Source of the DNA: Calocera cornea HHB12733 | Lineage: Eukaryota > Basidiomycota > Dacrymycetes > Dacrymycetales > Dacrymycetaceae | Assembly: GCA_001632435.1 (NCBI GenBank) | Contig: KV423945.1 | Coordinates: 156,172 to 220,171 of the forward strand | DNA: 64,000 nt | Direction of reading: 5' to 3' | In this document: piece after piece, positions 9,889 to 21,170 of the stretch | How the letters are laid out: each line of letters begins with the position of its first letter | How positions within the stretch are numbered: position 1 is the stretch's first letter | The notes under the pieces: generated by a model | Database searches by the model: none | Told to the model about the DNA's origin: nothing | The model's input: only the letters and a program-made list of their open reading frames with translations | Program-made: the position numbers and the translations under genes

Positions 9889-11683
9889 ATGTCCGTCGAG
9901 CTCGAGATCGTCCCCACCGCCGACTGCGTCGCGATGGTCGGCGACGTCAACACGTTCACGAACTACTCGCTCTCGGGCAGCGTCATCGTCAAGTACGAGA
10001 AGTCCTTCGTCCGCTCTCTGATGCCGATGCTCCAACCGCTGTACTATACCATCCTCTCGCTCGATATCTACTTTGAAGGACATGTGAGTGTTTCGTCTTT
10101 TGTTCTGTCTATGTTTACTGACAGGGCTGTAGCAAGACGTGCTGGACCGTAAAGGCGGCTTCGCCTCCACGGCCATCTGCCGCCAGAAAAAGTCCCTCAT
10201 CGGGCCCGGCGCGCTCCCCGTCGTCCTCTCGCCCATCGTGCACACGGTCGGCATCCCCTTCGAGCTCGCCGTCCCCTCCTGGCTCCCGCCCACCTGGATG
10301 GGCGCCGACGGGATGACCTCCTACTCCCTGTTCTGCAAGGCCAGGGTCGTGCCGAACTATGCGCCGTGCGAGCTGCTCACGCCGTACAAGCCGAGCACGG
10401 AGGATCTGGGCAATATCTACCCGCTGTCTGAGGAGCCGAGGGGACTCCACCGCGCTAAGAGCCTCTGGTGCCTGGGCCGGCCCCCTCGTACTCCTCCTAG
10501 GGCAACGCCGAAGAGCATCGAGGCGACGCCGGTGAGCATCGCCGTTGGCCGCTTCCGAAACTCGCAGCCGGACCTCGACATGCCCGAGAGGAGCCGCGCC
10601 CTCTTTCCGTATACGTATTATGTGCTCGAGCCGAAGCTCCGCACCAGCCCAGATATGCTTTCCGATCCTGTGCAGGTCAAGCTCTTCAACAGTCTCGTGC
10701 TTCACATCGGGGTGCCGAGCTTTGTCGGGGTGCAGGAAAGGAAGGTCCCGGTCTATTGTGCGATCAAATCGAACATGGACAAGAACATTCTGGAAGAGAG
10801 ACAATTCGAGGTCACCAAAGTCTCCTTTAACATCCAGCAGGTCGAGGGGTACTCGTAAGTGATTTATCCCGCCCGCGTCATACACGTGTTGAGATTCCAT
10901 AGGACTCCCGTCTGCGATGAATACGAGGCCAACCATCCGCTGCCGCCTGCCGACCAGCAGCCACCGCGCATGCCGCTGATGGCCCAGAACATCTTCACCT
11001 CGCTGGGCGCGTGCGGCCTGCTCGCCAAGTCCCCCCACGAGTCCCACTGGGAGCGCCACAACGAGCTGTCGAAGCATGATGTTTCGCACTCGTTCGAACA
11101 CCCACTCTTCAAGGGCCACTGCAAGACCCGCCTGGATATCCCAATTGTTCAGGAGGAGAAGGGCAAGGACACAGTGACCATCTGGCCGGATATGGAGTCA
11201 CCCTACTGCAAGCTCCACCACTGCATCTACATGGCCATCGACTGCAAGTATGTCGACGAGGCCGGGCAGGTCCACACAGAGAACATGGCGGGCGTCGTCC
11301 CCTTGCGCTTCACCGCCGTGGCTTCGCATAAGAACACCTCGCCCGTTTCGCCCAGCTTCTCGGTTCCCAGCATGGACTGCCCCACGCCCAAGTCGTCCAA
11401 GAACGGAAGCCCGACGCGTTCTCTCCCTCCCGTCCCTGCCTACGGGCAGATATTCGACGAGAACGGCGAGACGCGCATGGCTGACCCGCTCCCGCGGTAC
11501 GAGCGCTTCGGCTCGATCGACACTACCACCTCGCGTTCGTCCAGCCCGTACGGATCGTCCAGCGGGCACGGGCATGAGACGCTCATCGCCTCCCGCGGAC
11601 GACCGAGCGTCGACACCTGCCGTACTGCCATTTCCGTGCATTCGCAGCCGAGGAGACATCAGCCCATGGCTGTCGCTTTCTGA
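9889..11683 (+). CDS. Arrestin-like protein
   Basis: Exons 9889-10083, 10133-10854 and 10903-11683 give 565 aa. The N-terminus (VGDVNTFTNYSLSGSVIVKY, then LDIYFEGH) reads like the first beta strands of an arrestin-N domain; later ILEERQFEVTKVSFNIQQ and HFEHPLFKGHCK-like strands fit an arrestin-C half. The last 130 residues are Ser/Pro-rich with PLPRYERFG, a PxY-like motif of the kind used by fungal arrestin-related proteins to bind Rsp5/Nedd4 ligases. Role as a ubiquitin-ligase adaptor for plasma-membrane transporters is inference; similarity is low and no catalytic site is expected. The start is the only ATG before the conserved strands. Confidence 0.6.
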
Positions 11684-12415
11684 ACAACGATCCGCTCCGC
11701 GCCAATTTTTCTTTTCGGGTTTGTGTCGTCCTTCGGGTTCCTGGCATTTGATCTTTCATTTTCCTGCATTCACCATGATCGCATTGCATTCACTGTACTG
11801 ATAACAAGCACCCCCACTCATTCCACAAACTGGTCGCTTTATGGCATTCACGGCAAGCTCACTGCTTGGCACTCACTTGCATCTTTTCCTTCTAGAAACA
11901 ACGCATCTCCGCATTTTCCCCTTTATCTACGTCTTAGTATCCTTGGTACCAGGATCGTTTGTGTACTTCGTTCGCTCGTTAACTGTTAGCTGTCACTGTC
12001 TGGAACGGTGGTTTGTACAAAGTAGAAAGTCGACAATGACAATCAATGCGTTCGCTCCATCCAAGCGCCTAATCGGGAATGTGGCTCGGCCCTGCGGTGA
12101 TCTTTTGGGAAGAACCGCGCGAAATCCGCTTGGCGCCCTGATGTTGCTCCCGTCAGAGCGGACCCTTAACGGCACCGCCCCACCGTGTGGGCCCCATACC
12201 GAAAATAGACGCTCAGGGAGCACTGATCAGGCACCGCACCGCACCATCAGACTCGTTACAGCGTGCCATACAAGCTTCATACGCAGGCAACGCTGCAGGC
12301 CACCAGCGGCTCACTCCTTGGTCACCGACCACCACCTCGAACGACCTGCCTCTGCAAGGCGTCTGGTATTCCTCCTTTGCGGCTCTCTTTTTCCATCTGC
12401 AAGTGGCTGGTAACA
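11684..12415. other. Intergenic: arrestin-like 3' end and promoter of the 8-Cys repeat gene
   Basis: 732 bp, AT-richer than the neighbouring genes. No gene, RNA gene or long repeat was recognised. The short open frames in it have no recognisable domains. Confidence 0.5.
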
Positions 12416-13918
12416 ATGCGCTTCTCTATTGCTGCTCTATTGTTCGCGCTGCCAGCCAGTGAGTCCTCACTTGTCCGCAGTTCGTTTTCATACACTAACC
12501 CTGAACACCCAGTTGTAAGCGCCGTGCCGTCACACTCCTATGATGCACGTTTTGCGGCACTCACCGTGAAGCACGCCCGCGTTGCCCAGCGAATGGCGAA
12601 CCCACTTGCGGAGCGGACAGAGCTGAGCGTCAGGCAGACGGCCTGCACGACCCAGTGCTCGAGTAGCACTGACTCGAGTGCAGTCACTGCTTACAACGTG
12701 GGCCTAATAGGTTATTAATCTGCTCTTGGTGCTGATGTCCTTGACAGAAATGTGGCGATAACGACGTTGTCTGTATATGTAACGCCCTTGAGAGCATGAG
12801 CAGCGCCTGTTTAGCTTGCGTCCTGCCTGCTATTGGCCTCACCGGTAAGCCGACGTGCTCTTCTCGATATCCATTGTCTAACAATCATTTTGAAGCATCC
12901 GAGCTTAACACAGCGTGTGGTAGCGGCTCCACGACTACGCAGTGCGATTCCCAGTGCTCGAGCTCCGGCGATGTGGCTGCGAATACGGCTGCAGGGGTGA
13001 GCCAAACTTAAATTTACACTCCATAACGGCATTGACACCCTCACAGGAATGTACCACCTCTTCTCTCAGTGACCCATGCGTCTGCGCTGCTCTCGGGGAG
13101 ATGTCCACCACCTGCCGTAGCTGCTTGCTTCAGGCCTCCGGTATCACCAGTTCGCAGTACACCCAAGAGTGCGCCGCTAGCGGTACGAATAGCTCAACGG
13201 CGGTCGGAAGCACGCCAACCGGCACCAGCAGCAGCTGCGCAACGTCCTGTAGCAGCGCGTCTGATCAGTCAGCCCTCAACACAGGCGCACAGTGTGCAGA
13301 GACGGATACCACATGCCAGTGCAATGCCCTGGCTCAGCTCAGTAGCGGTTGCTTGACTTGCGAGCTCAATGCTGTGGGCCTCACACGTACGTACTTTGCA
13401 TTGCACATGCTCCATCGTCTCACTGTTCCACTACAGAATCACAGTACCAAGCTGCCTGCTCCGGGGGTGCGGGGGGGTCCCCCTCCTATAGCTTCGTCGG
13501 AGGCACCCCTACGTCTTCAGCCTCCTCTTCATCCCCGACCTCCGGCAGTGGCGCAAACGGGTTTACCGTGGCTTCTTGCAACCCGTCCTGCTCGTCGACC
13601 GCCGACCAGACCGCCATCACCCAGGGCAACGCGTGCAGCGCGACGGACGTGAGCTGCGCATGCACCGCTTTTGCTGCGATGGACTCGACCTGCCGCTCGT
13701 GCATCCTCAGTGCGAACGGCCTTTCGCAGACGGACCTCAACTCGCAGTGCGCAGCTGCGAGCAGCCAGTCGTCTGCCTCCTCCACTGCCGGCCCGGGCGC
13801 GAGCACACTGCCGAATTCGCAGCAGCCGACGAGCGGCGTCGTTGCTGGATTCAGCATTGGACTGAAGGAGGTGATGGGCGTGGCGGCTGTCGCGCTCGGT
13901 GCAGTGATCTTCGTTTAG
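12416..13918 (+). CDS. GPI-type surface protein with four tandem 8-cysteine (CFEM-like) repeats
   Basis: Exons 12416-12458, 12513-12697, 12748-12844, 12896-12996, 13047-13386 and 13437-13918 give 415 aa. A signal peptide (MRFSIAALLFALPAIVSAVP) is followed by four modules of about 60 residues, starting near 65, 130, 210 and 305. Each module follows C-x3-C-x14-C-x6-C-x-C-x9-C-x2-C-x15-C (repeat 2 has x8 in place of x6) and carries a Gly-(Leu/Ile) pair before the last cysteine. Ser/Thr/Gly-rich linkers separate repeats 2-4, and a Ser-rich stem with a hydrophobic C-terminus suggests GPI anchoring. Eight cysteines recall CFEM domains (haem/iron capture or fungal adhesion), but the spacing is not canonical, so this may be a separate module. 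Role at the cell wall is inferred. Confidence 0.75.
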
Positions 13919-14128
13919 GGGGACGTAGGGATGTAAATATGATTTATGTTTTCACGAGGATGGGTGGATCTTGTTGTTGCAATGTCATGCTTCGAAGCAA
14001 TCTGAGGTTCGAACTACCCGTACTCGCGATGGGTACAACATCAACCAGAGGGACATTCGCAAGAGCTCGTGATGGCTATAAGTACATATGATGCGATCGG
14101 AACAGAAATGAGGGCGCGTGAGGGTGAG

Positions 14129-14596
14129 TTACATGCCCTCATCGTCGTAATCCTCTTCATCGCCGAGAGGAGTCATCGCCCTCGGCTCGTCGTCATCTTC
14201 CTCCTCGATAGCTACCGGTCTCTGTTTCCGCACGGGCTGGCGTCTATCCTGAGCCTTCTCTGAGGCGTCGATCCACTCCGAGTAGACATCAATAGGCTCG
14301 GACAGGTCTGCAGAGTTGTGAGTACCTAAGCATGAGGCAGGTAAAGAGTACGCACAGTTGACAGTGCACGAGAACCGCTGCCCGCAGATTTTACAGTGCA
14401 GCTGACCCAGGCCCTCCGTCTTGTCCAGCTTGCACACGACCGAGTCGTTATGATGGCAGAAGAGGCACTGGAACGTCGTCTCTGATGCACTGTCACCACT
14501 TTGCACCAACATGAAGTCGATCTATGACTCACCCAACGGCTTGAGCTTGAGTCTGCCTCCTCCGGGTTTGCGAGACGATTTCTTTCGTTTGCCCAT
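14129..14596 (-). CDS. ELF1: Transcription elongation factor ELF1
   Basis: Exons 14596-14533, 14481-14356 and 14307-14129 give 122 aa. The protein starts [20 protein letters not shown], has a four-cysteine zinc ribbon ([12 protein letters not shown], then HCKIC), then [18 protein letters not shown], and an acidic tail. All are hallmarks of Elf1/ELOF1, a conserved nuclear factor that rides with RNA polymerase II and helps it pass nucleosomes and DNA lesions. The acidic tail is typical of fungal forms. Its start is 204 bp from the divergent RPT3 start. Confidence 0.96.
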
Positions 14597-14800
14597 GGTG
14601 GTACAAGAGCAAGAGCTGACCCAGGTTTCGTTGGGCCTCCGTAGCGCGAGAGCGCTCCAGAAGTTCACCACCAACTACCTTGAGCGGAAGCAATTAGAGG
14701 GCCAGAAGGGCGGATGCAGGAGGACGCGTCACTTCACGCAACGCTCACCCTTGCTTAGGCGACTGCATTCCATTCCTTACTACACTTGTGCGACGCCAAA

Positions 14801-16423
<1,623 letters not shown>

Positions 16424-17013
16424 ATGGGGTTGCCGCTGTAACTATACATATCCTGCGCATATATCATCATTGCAACGTCTCTGTGTGCAAATTATCGACA
16501 AGAAGACCGCCAGCTCTCTCTTCACTTTAGTGCATGTCCGCTTTACCCACGGACGGGTACTCATTTATGGGAGCAAGATGGATACAGGCTGCTTCGGCAA
16601 CCGTCCTGCTTTTTGCCTCTGCGTCTGACACTTCGGTGTGTCCCAAGACGTCTGTGGTTCACATGCCGGAGACATACCTACCTATCGTAAGTTACGATGC
16701 TGTGAGTGTTCAATAACAATCTGTTTGCCTTTGATCTGGTCTATCTCCTCTCCTCCATTCTCTATCCATCATGATGCTCCCTAACACTCTGGACGGTGCT
16801 CTTATACCCACGCACCGCCCTCATTTCATGGGCAAGCAAGAGCGACCCACGGGCTTCCATTAGATCCGGAACTGCCACGCCTGCTACTCACCGCTGCTCT
16901 AGAAAGTGGAGACTGTCGGTCCATTATTCAGGTAACAGTTTATTGCGTCCAATGCATGATTGAATTATTCTACATTGTACATCCTAGACCATTGACAATC
17001 ACATGCGTATTCC
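16424..17013. other. Intergenic, convergent 3' regions of RPT3 and P5C reductase
   Basis: 590 bp between two convergent stop codons. It holds no supported gene. A 60-codon open frame starts at 16534, but it shows no domain, codon pattern or splice partner. No hairpin-type RNA gene was found. Confidence 0.5.
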
Positions 17014-18148
17014 TCAATGATGCTTGTGACTGGCGTGCTTGGTGGGCTGGCCAAGCTCACTTGCCCGCTCGGTTGCAACCTGGATGGCCCTTGCCACGGT
17101 CGATCGAACGCGGCCATCTTCGAGAATCAGCACGCCAGCGATTGTACACCCGCCCGGAGTGGTGACGGTGTCCTTGATGGCAGCAGGATGCGCGCCAGAC
17201 ACCAACGTCATACGAGCAGCTCCTTGTAATGCTGCGAGCCAGTTGTTGTCAGATCATCCTTCTTAGCAGGGTGTTTAGGGTTGCTCACTCTGAGCAGCCA
17301 GTTCCAGCGCCTCCGCTCTCGGCAAACCCATCATGACACCTCCATCCGCCATCGCTTCCAAAAATATGCAAGCAAACGCTGGCCCTGAGCCACTCAACGC
17401 TGTGCACGCATCGAAGTGCTTCTCATCCAAGAAACGCGCCCTGCCGATTGAAGAGAAGATGCTGGTGCAAATTTCCTTGTCGCGCGCCAGCACAGAGAGG
17501 GGCGTGTGCAACTCGGCGTCGGGCGACGACAAGACTGTCATGCCCTCACGAATCTTGCACGGGGTGTTGGGCATTGCACGGATGAGACGGGTGGAAGCAG
17601 GCGTCCAGTCCCGCATTTGGCTGATCTTCACTCCGGCAAGGATGCTGATGAGTAACTTTCCGTCCAGCGCCTCGGCCATGCCGTGAGCGGTGAGGATGCC
17701 CTCTGCTTGGTGAGGCTTCGAGCTGGTGCGGGTGTCAGATGGGGAATAGCCTATACGCACTGCTAAACGCACCACAAAATAATGACATCTGCCTGTCTTA
17801 CTGAGTCCACATTGTGACCCGCAACGAACTGGATGCCTTGGCCGATGGGTCCATACGATTCGAACGTACGCTTCAGCCTGCGCACGCTATCCTCTCTACT
17901 AACGCATGCAATGAACCGCGAAGGCAAGGAGTCGTCAGAGACTGTTGAGAGCGTAGGCACGGGGGTGGAGATGCCTGAGGGAGAGGAAGGCGTGACGCCA
18001 TTCGGGAACGGGGATGGCGTCCTCAATGTGTCTACTACGCCCGACAGGATGGCGACGCCCATCGTGCCGCAGCCTATTCATCACATCAGCACAGTCTCTC
18101 TTCGTTCGCACACAGGTGCATACCAATCACGCAAAGAGTGTATCCCAT
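17014..18148 (-). CDS. PRO3: Pyrroline-5-carboxylate reductase
   Basis: Last step of proline synthesis: NAD(P)H-dependent reduction of 1-pyrroline-5-carboxylate. Exons 18148-18124, 18073-17773, 17722-17289 and 17231-17014 give 325 aa. Rossmann start MGYTLCVIGCGTMGVAILSG, ADVIILCSKPHQ, and the catalytic/dimer helix with ALSGSGPAFACIFLEAMADG, then AAQTLQGAARM and TTPGGCTIAGV, all typical. A Pro/Ser/Thr-rich insertion (about residues 27-55) after the first helix is common in fungal enzymes. Exon 1 encodes only eight residues, so the start is easily missed. The last acceptor was chosen to restore TLQGAARM. Divergent from ALG13, 204 bp between start codons. Confidence 0.95.
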
Positions 18149-18352
18149 TTTGTTACTTTGTAGAGTGGTCGTTCACAGGCTGCCCTGAGTCACGGCCGAA
18201 TTTAGGAATTGTTTGTAACGAAATGTGGGCGGCTGGAATGTGAATCAAGCTTTTTGATCCCGTCCAGGGTGCTTCTCCACGTTGAATTGCGTCGGTTTCT
18301 CGGCGCTCTGTCCCTTAACATCCAAGCTTGTCTAGGAACCCAGCAACCCAGC

Positions 18353-18941
18353 ATGACAACAGCTTTCGTGACGGTCGGATCGACCAGATTTACACCTCTA
18401 ATCAAAGCAGTCGTTTCTGAGGACTGCCTGAGGGTGTTGCACCAGGCGGGCTTCGATGAACTCGTTGTTCAGTGCGGAAACAGCGAAGTTGAAACTGGAG
18501 ACTTTTCCGCCGAAGGGGTGTCGGTGCAAGTCTGGCGCTTTGCACTGTCTATACAATCCTTTGTCGAGTCTGCGAGTCTGGTGATATCTCACGCTGGTCA
18601 GTGCTTGGCCAGACGCCTTCGAATGCCTTCTCAAGCTCACTTAGGCTCTGGCACAATCCTCGATGTCCTTCGAGCCGGAAAACCACTCATTGTCGTACCA
18701 AACACCTCCTTGATGGACAATCATCAAGTGGAGCTGGCTGATGCGCTGGCAAAGCAGGGATATCTCGTCTCCGCGACGCCCGAGTGAGACATGTCCCTTC
18801 GGAATGAGACCCGTATTGATCAGACACAGAACGCTTCCCGAAGTACTTGCATCGTTTAGGCCCGACCAACTAACACCTTTCCCGGCCTTCGACGGCTCGA
18901 AGTTCCTCCGTATAATAGATGAAGAAATGGGATACGTATGA
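18353..18941 (+). CDS. ALG13: UDP-GlcNAc transferase subunit ALG13
   Basis: Exons 18353-18596, 18645-18783 and 18830-18941 give 164 aa. ALG13 is the catalytic half of the ER enzyme that adds the second GlcNAc to dolichol-PP-GlcNAc; ALG14, its membrane partner, is not in the window. Seen: [17 protein letters not shown] at the N-terminus, [32 protein letters not shown] and [20 protein letters not shown], the sugar-nucleotide site of GT28-type enzymes. The first intron (18597-18644, 48 nt) is in frame and stop-free, so an unspliced read would add 16 residues inside the SHAGSG motif. In-frame ATGs further upstream lie before the conserved start. Confidence 0.95.
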
Positions 18942-19105
18942 TGCGGCCCGTTGCATGCCCTCAAAGCGGTGTGCTCGGTCAGGGACGGGCGCTGTTCAGA
19001 CCACTTTCCTTTTCTGGCGAAAAACCACAATGACGTCTTGACGCTGCTTCTCGCCTATTCTGAACTCCGCAGATCGTACAAGTCTACGGGAGGACCCTCG
19101 GGGTG

Positions 19106-19113
19106 TATATAAG
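19106..19113 (+). promoter_or_regulatory. TATA box (TATATAAG)
   Basis: TATATAAG about 100 bp upstream of the ATG at 19212, followed by a pyrimidine-rich tract and CA-rich 5' leader. This is the clearest core promoter in the window and fits a strongly or conditionally expressed secreted protein. Confidence 0.55.
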
Positions 19114-19211
19114 TCTCGACCTGCCATCTCCTTGCCTCCCATCTTTGGCTCCCCCATTCGCTACACGACAACCCCATACACTCATACCACCGACAACCCA
19201 TCGTCATCATC

Positions 19212-20734
19212 ATGCAGTCCTACGCTCTTATTGGTCTCCTCGCTGCTTCCTCGGCACTTGCACTACCGAATAGAGCTCCCCATAATGGTACGTATATGCC
19301 CCCTAGCGTGATGGCTGGAGCTTACGCGCATATATCTAGCCTATTCACGGACCTTCATGCCCAACATGACCCAGCCCCCAACCAACGTCACCATACCCTC
19401 TAACTCATCAATGTCGTCACACCATGGGCAACATAACCAGAGTACGCATCAGTGAAAGAGGCGCAAGACTCTCGGCTAACCTGCATATATGTAGCTGAAC
19501 ACGCTGTTGTGCCTTTCATCCCTGGCACCTTCAACGGCGGAAGCATGCCCTTCAACTGCTCTGCGCCCTCTAACTGCACTGAGTCAATGAACCACACGCG
19601 GATGGGTGTCCCTCAACCCCCAACGGACGGTTTCTCTCCGAACAATACCGGGAGCGAAGCCAACGGCTACTATCCGGTCGGCTTTATGAATCCTTCTGCT
19701 GGTGCCCCTGTAGACATCCCTGTGGATGTGCCGATGGAGTCGCCCAACTCCCTACTCGGCCCTGCGAACCAGACCATGTCTCGACGTGGCGCCTCCGTAG
19801 CAGGCTCGCAATACCAACATCGAAGGGACTTCACTGACCCTTATTATAATGGCACAAACAGCACCTCGGATAGCGGCTCGCAGTATGGCTATGGAAGTAA
19901 CCTCACCGAGCCTTACTACAACAGCACCGAGCCTTACTACAACAGCACCGAGCCTTACTACAACAGCACCGAGCCTTACTACAACAGCACCGAGCCTTAC
20001 TACAACGGTACAAACAATACTGCACAGCCCATGCCTAATGAAAGATCAGGTATGTTTTGCGGTCGACAACCTGGGTTCCACGAACTGATACACTTTCGGG
20101 CCGGCCAGTGTTCATTACGGATCTGTTCGAGCGTGCATGGCAGGGTGAGAAACGGTCCCCTCAAGGTGAGTAACTGCGATGAACCCCCACCCTCGCCACT
20201 CATAAAGCGTACTAGCAACCTCAGAAAAGGTAGTCCCGGGTGTGAACGGCCCTGATCTCTCCCTTGGTTCAACTTCCTCTGGAAGTGAGTGTCGTTGTGG
20301 CAGTGTGCGATGGACTTGGCTAACTAGTAACGCAGACACGGTGGGACTGAACGGCCTCACGGTATCTCAAAGGCGCCAAGTGGAGCGTGAGTCGAGAGAC
20401 ATCACACAGATTATGTTTTGACGGTATGGTCGGCAGAGATTGCCCGTGAGATGCTTGCGGAGTTTGCCCGGACTGTCGGCGTGACATCGCTGGATGCTGA
20501 CGGCAGTGCGTCATCACACTCTCCATCTCAGCTATTTAACTGATCTCTCCAAGATGCCTTGTATGCTGGGATGTCTCCTTCCGAAATTGGTACGCCCTCT
20601 TTGGAACAAAGCGTAAATTCGGAGTCCCATGCATACTCGCAGATACCGTCTCCAATGTCAACACGGGAGGCATGGAGCAAGGAGTACCGCTGCTGGAGAA
20701 CCCCGCCAGCAGGTCCTCGGGAACGCAGCAGTGA
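19212..20734 (+). CDS. Secreted, N-glycosylation-rich repeat protein, unknown family
   Basis: Signal peptide MQSYALIGLLAASSALALP. Best model: exons 19212-19287, 19340-19441, 19495-20049, 20109-20165, 20225-20284, 20336-20386, 20437-20505, 20554-20589 and 20643-20734 (365 aa). All eight introns are phase 1. The large exon encodes many N-x-S/T sequons (SNCTESMNHT, NGTNNT) and five copies of TEPYYNS. The C-terminal third is hydrophilic (QIAREMLAEFARTVGV). No known family is recognised; an adhesin or wall-associated glycoprotein is only a guess. The 3' end is uncertain: if the last intron is retained the frame ends at 20765, and a donor at 20731 could join an exon near 20811. Confidence 0.6.
19905..20009 (+). 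repeat. Five tandem 21-bp repeats (TEPYYNS)
   Basis: Five head-to-tail 21-bp units inside the secreted protein exon. The first four are identical and the last changes only its end (AGC to GGT). Each unit encodes Thr-Glu-Pro-Tyr-Tyr-Asn-Ser; with the next Thr, every junction makes an N-S-T glycosylation sequon. Near-perfect DNA identity implies recent expansion and likely length variation. Confidence 0.95.
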
Positions 20735-21170
20735 CGGACCTAGCAGTGACCCAAGCCCGGAGTGAGGCATGAAGGGTTTCTCATTGGGGCTTTATGCGTA
20801 GGATCGCGAGCGGCAGCGGAGGATTGAACAGGGTCTGAGCTTTGATGCGACGAAGGACATTTACACGCTACATACCAAGCAGCTTCATTAGACTTGTTAC
20901 TTAATTTAACGCAGTGGGGCCCATCGCGAGCAGATTCACATGCAAAGCTTAATGGGGAGGGGAAAACCAGCTCCTGCGGACGCAACCAGAAAGGCACACA
21001 TGCCGTGGTCGGCGACACGTGGCCGGGCGGTCTGCATTGCAAAGCCCCTTTGCCCAGTTTGGGACCCGCGTCGTAGCAGGTCAAGCATCGACCTCGCCCG
21101 GCCTGTTGCATCACAGCATATACCCACCACCCCGTACAAGGCTGCCCGGCCAGACGCGAGGGAAGGAGAG
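20735..21170. other. Intergenic before PIK1; possible orphan exon
   Basis: About 436 bp. On the plus strand, 20802-20892 is preceded by an AG acceptor and reads, in one frame, a polar peptide (DRERQRRIEQGLSFDATKDI) ending in a stop at 20890-20892. It looks coding but fits no upstream donor in phase. The rest is promoter sequence for PIK1, with nothing else recognised. Confidence 0.35.

Noticed and set aside
13983..14020. tRNA B-box-like word GGTTCGAAC
   Set aside because: The following bases do not fit a T-arm, and no acceptor stem or A box at the expected distance was found.
13576..14091. 171-codon plus-strand frame at the 3' end of the 8-Cys gene
   Set aside because: Shifted frame of the last exon running into the 3' UTR; no conserved motif.
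16534..16716. 60-codon frame between RPT3 and P5C reductase
   Set aside because: No domain, no splice partner, and located in convergent 3' sequence.
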